A model generated the notes under the pieces. That model ran no database searches. It was given only the letters and a program-made list of their open reading frames with translations, and was not told the origin of the DNA. A stretch of 17,672 nucleotides of DNA from an uncultured Ignavibacteria bacterium (GTDB lineage Bacteria > Bacteroidota > Ignavibacteria > Tepidaquicellales > Tepidaquicellaceae). This document shows positions 15,224 through 17,672 of this stretch, piece by piece. Numbering within the stretch: position 1 is the first letter of the stretch; every line of letters begins with the position of its first letter. The translations under genes and the position numbers were made by a program. The stretch covers positions 1-17,672 of the forward strand of contig CALEVL010000133.1 in assembly GCA_937924675.1 (NCBI GenBank), read 5' to 3'.

Positions 15224-16321
15224 ATGCTTAGGATAATTTTTTTACTTTTGTTGACATTTCATGGACTCATCCACTTGATGGGCTTTGCAAAAGCATTTCA
15301 ATATGCTGAAATGAAGCAACTGACCATCGCCATTTCAAAACCTGTTGGCTTGATGTGGTTAATGGCAACTTTGTTATTTGTTACTACCGCAATATTGTTC
15401 TTGTTTAAAAAAGACTACTGGGTCATTTTTTCGATAGCCGCAGTTGTGATTTCCCAAATTGTAATAATACTAAGTTGGCATGATGCGAAGTATGGTACGA
15501 TTGCCAACATTATTATTCTGATTGCAGCCATTATCGGGTATGGTACATGGAGCTATTATAACAAATATCAAAATGATGTAGAAACCGGTTTAAACCGGAA
15601 AGAATATTTTCAAAATTCAGAACTTACTGAAACCGACATCCAACATTTGCCTGAGCCCGTAAAAAAATATCTTCGCTATACCGGTTCTATTGGTAAACCC
15701 AAAGTGAATAATTTTAAAATAGAATTTACGGGTAAAATCAGAAAGAACGAACAATCAGAATGGATGCTATTCACTTCAGAGCAGTATAATTTTATGGAAA
15801 CTCCAACCCGTTTATTTTTCATGAAAGCCGTGATGAAGGGTCTTCCTGTAACAGGCTATCATCGCTATAAAAACGGTGATGCATATATGGATATACGCCT
15901 GCTGTCTCTGTTTAAAGTTCAGTATCAGGATGGTAATGAAATGGATAAGGCGGAGACAGTGACGTTCTTTAACGATATGTGTTGCATGGCTCCTGCAACA
16001 TTGATTGACAAGCGAATATCATGGCAAGAGACAACTGAAAATATGGTTATTGCAACGTTCACAAATAACGGAGTTACTATAACTGCAGACTTATTCTTTA
16101 ATGAAGTTGGTGAACTTATAAACTTTAAATCTAACGACAGATACAACGCTGACGCCGGAAAGATATTGCCATGGGCAACACCACTAAGGGACTACAAGGA
16201 AGTGAATGGATATAAAATAGCCGGATATGCAGAAACTATTTACACTTATCCGGATAGAGACTTGTGCTACGGAACTTTTGAAGTCTCATTAATAAAATAT
16301 AATTGTAACGACTATAAATAA
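15224..16321 (+). CDS. DUF6544-like membrane-anchored protein
   Basis: A 365-residue protein in two parts. Residues 1-112 hold four membrane segments (about 1-22, 41-61, 65-84, 92-112). From about 142 a soluble beta-rich domain begins with LPEPVKKYLRYTG, then EQYNF and RLFFMKAVMKGLPVTGYH, then VTFFNDMCCMAPATLID near 247-263 and DRYNAD/PWATPLRDY near the end. I associate this succession with DUF6544; no enzymatic activity is known to me. The domain has the look of a lipid- or ligand-binding beta structure on the outer face of the membrane. It closes the four-gene unit and is followed after 32 bases by a hairpin element. Confidence 0.7.
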   Translation: MLRIIFLLLLTFHGLIHLMGFAKAFQYAEMKQLTIAISKPVGLMWLMATLLFVTTAILFLFKKDYWVIFSIAAVVISQIVIILSWHDAKYGTIANIIILIAAIIGYGTWSYYNKYQNDVETGLNRKEYFQNSELTETDIQHLPEPVKKYLRYTGSIGKPKVNNFKIEFTGKIRKNEQSEWMLFTSEQYNFMETPTRLFFMKAVMKGLPVTGYHRYKNGDAYMDIRLLSLFKVQYQDGNEMDKAETVTFFNDMCCMAPATLIDKRISWQETTENMVIATFTNNGVTITADLFFNEVGELINFKSNDRYNADAGKILPWATPLRDYKEVNGYKIAGYAETIYTYPDRDLCYGTFEVSLIKYNCNDYK

Positions 16322-16353
16322 ATTGACAACACAAGAGAACAAACAAAGAAAGC

Positions 16354-16471
16354 CCGCTGCTGAAATCGGTTTCGCAATATGGCGGCTGAGGCGTTTCTAT
16401 GAAATATTTGGAATTCTATTGAACTTTTGTGCTAAAAATCCGCCGCATCGCCAAGCCGCAAACCGTTGGTT
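16354..16471 (+). repeat. attC-like hairpin element (site 3)
   Basis: The left arm CGGTTTCGCAATATGGCGG (16367-16385) pairs imperfectly with the right arm 16440-16465, which holds CGCCAAGCCGCAAACCG. GTTGGTT (16465-16471) fits GTTRRRY at six of seven. No good RYYYAAC box is present on the left, so the outer end may be degenerate. Positions 16368-16469 align without gaps to 17459-17560 with 84 of 102 identities. The following beta-lactamase starts 44 bp after the element. Confidence 0.55.
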
Positions 16472-16515
16472 CTAATTCTAACGTAAATCGTAAACCCAAA
16501 AGAAGAGATTAAATA

Positions 16516-17439
16516 ATGACAAGACCATTTCGATTATTTGCTTTAATGTTTCTGTACTTACCATTGTCAACAAGTTGCCAGACTTTAAACAATAGTACTG
16601 AATCTCTGCGGAATAAAATTGAGCAAATTGTATCTGACAAGAAAGCAGTAGTTGGAGTTTCGATTATCGGGAATAACGGTAATGACACCATTTCTTTATA
16701 CGGAGACAGAAGATTTCCAATGCAAAGTGTTTTTAAATTTCATATTGCACTTGCAGTTTTGTCGGAGGTGGATAAAGGAAAATTCTCGTTAGACCAGACA
16801 ATTGAGATAAGTAAAGACGACATGTTGCCCGAAGATTTTTGGAGTCCGCTTAGAGACGAGAATCCAAATGGCGGGAGTTTTACTGTTGAAAAATTGATTC
16901 AATATTCTGTCTCTCATAGTGACAATACTGCCTGTGATGTTTTAATCAGACTTATCGGAACACCTAAGACTGTTGAGGAATACTTTAGAAAAAATAATAT
17001 TCAGGATATACAAATCACTTTTAACGAAGAAGAAATGCAGGCAAAGTGGGACAATATGTTTGAAAACTGGACAACACCTAAAGCTGCAAGCGAGACACTA
17101 AGAATGTTTTATGAGAATAAAGACAACCTACTTTCAAAAAGCAGTTATGACTTTTTCTGGAAAACAAATAAAGAAACAACAACAGGGAAAAACCGAATAA
17201 AGGGACAATTGCCCGAAGGTACAATTGTTGCTCACAAAACAGGTTGGTCAGGCACAAACAAAGAAACAGGAATTACCGCCGCTGTAAATAATATTGGAAT
17301 TGTCTTTTTGCCAAACGGGGAGTATTTCATCATCAGTGTTTTTGTAAGTGAATCAAAAGAAAGTTTTGACACAAACGAGAAAATCATAGCTGACATCGCA
17401 AAAGCAACTTATGACTTTTACACGACAACGACTGAATAG
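16516..17439 (+). CDS. Class A beta-lactamase (subclass A2-like)
   Basis: A 307-residue periplasmic serine hydrolase predicted to open beta-lactam rings. The N-terminus is a signal sequence ending near LSTSC, so it may be cleaved or lipid-modified at Cys21. All class A motifs are present: Ser71-x-x-Lys74 in QSVFK, SDN at 135-137, Glu171 in NEEEM (the general base on the omega loop), and KTG at 241-243. The NEEEM form of the omega loop, rather than the common EPELN type, and WSGTNKETGIT after KTG place it with the A2 enzymes found in Bacteroidota (PER/VEB/CME-like). Its spectrum cannot be read from sequence. It sits alone between two nearly identical hairpin elements, like a single-gene cassette. 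A weak purine stretch (AGAAGAG) precedes the ATG. Confidence 0.92.
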   Translation: MTRPFRLFALMFLYLPLSTSCQTLNNSTESLRNKIEQIVSDKKAVVGVSIIGNNGNDTISLYGDRRFPMQSVFKFHIALAVLSEVDKGKFSLDQTIEISKDDMLPEDFWSPLRDENPNGGSFTVEKLIQYSVSHSDNTACDVLIRLIGTPKTVEEYFRKNNIQDIQITFNEEEMQAKWDNMFENWTTPKAASETLRMFYENKDNLLSKSSYDFFWKTNKETTTGKNRIKGQLPEGTIVAHKTGWSGTNKETGITAAVNNIGIVFLPNGEYFIISVFVSESKESFDTNEKIIADIAKATYDFYTTTTE

Positions 17440-17457
17440 AAAAACTGCCACCATTAT

Positions 17458-17562
17458 CGGTTTGACAATTTGGCGGATGAAGTGTTTATATGAAATATTT
17501 GGAATTCTATTGAACTTTAGTGCTGAAATGCCGCCACTGCGCCAAGCCATAAACCTTTGCAT
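17458..17562 (+). repeat. attC-like hairpin element (site 4)
   Basis: The left arm CGGTTTGACAATTTGGCGG (17458-17476) pairs imperfectly with the right arm CCGCCACTGCGCCAAGCC plus ATAAACC (17531-17555). The central 35 bases (17490-17524) differ from those of site 3 (16399-16433) at a single position. The outer boxes are poor matches to integron consensus (CTTTGCA on the right). It begins 19 bases after the beta-lactamase stop, and the next gene starts 20 bases after it. Confidence 0.55.
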
Positions 17563-17582
17563 CCCTTTTTTTAAGACACCAC

Positions 17583-17672
17583 ATGACAACAATGGTAAAC
17601 GATAACCTTGATATAGAACTCAGACCAACAGAAATTTCAGACTTGGACTTTTTGTTTCAGTTCCAACTGGAC
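17583..17672 (+). CDS. GNAT-family acetyltransferase, N-terminal part (runs off the window)
   Basis: Thirty codons are visible from the ATG at 17583 to the window edge. The sequence IELRPTEISDLDFLFQFQLD (11-30) is the classic first strand and helix of GNAT N-acetyltransferases (strand, Arg-Pro, then a D-L-D-x-L-F helix start). The acetyl-CoA-binding motif would lie beyond the window, so substrate and completeness are unknown. It starts shortly after an attC-like element, as the other array genes do. A second ATG at 17592 is possible. Confidence 0.65.
   Translation, partial: MTTMVNDNLDIELRPTEISDLDFLFQFQLD

Overview
The window looks like chromosomal DNA of an FCB-group bacterium (Bacteroidota or a relative such as Ignavibacteria), and it falls into two parts. 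In the left part (1 to about 6.4 kb) genes lie on both strands, two of them have strong Shine-Dalgarno sites, and the spacers carry palindromic repeats. In the right part (about 6.7 to 17.7 kb) every gene is on the plus strand, the DNA is visibly more A+T-rich, Shine-Dalgarno sites are weak or absent, and the protein families are ones I associate with Bacteroidota. The left/right change could reflect horizontal acquisition or an assembly join. No rRNA, tRNA, CRISPR array, transposase or integrase was seen.

Left part: a small VOC (glyoxalase-fold) protein; a convergent pair encoding an outer-membrane-barrel-like protein and a multi-pass membrane protein; a small two-TM SLATT-like protein; a family-1 glycosyltransferase; and a secreted right-handed beta-helix protein. 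The 2.34-2.90 kb spacer holds a cluster of related palindromic repeats.

Middle part (6753-11847): a compact flavin and photorepair-type block. Order: DUF2071/YqjF-like protein, TIGR03643 (DUF2805) protein, a photolyase/cryptochrome FAD-domain protein lacking the usual N-terminal antenna domain, a flavin-reductase-like protein, an FAD-dependent amine-oxidase-like oxidoreductase, a 48-residue DUF2256 zinc-ribbon-like protein, a remnant of a second (DPRP-type) photolyase with a large internal deletion, and a second flavin-reductase-like protein. Most junctions are back-to-back or overlapping stop/start codons, so this is probably one or two operons. Several of these families are, from memory, neighbours of photolyases and members of light-induced regulons in other bacteria.

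Right part (12.2 kb to the end): an array of plus-strand genes separated by imperfect hairpin elements that resemble integron attC sites. The genes are an NAD(P)-binding epimerase-like protein, a four-gene membrane cluster (SRPBCC, Yip1-like, four-TM protein, DUF6544-like), a class A beta-lactamase, and the start of a GNAT acetyltransferase. Four such elements (12239-12359, 13361-13489, 16354-16471, 17458-17562) bound the genes, and two of them are 84/102 identical. With no integrase in view, this is best described as a candidate CALIN-like (attC cluster lacking integrase) cassette array. A 45-bp repeat ties the element at 12.25 kb to a mosaic repeat at 6.55 kb, on the other side of the photolyase block.
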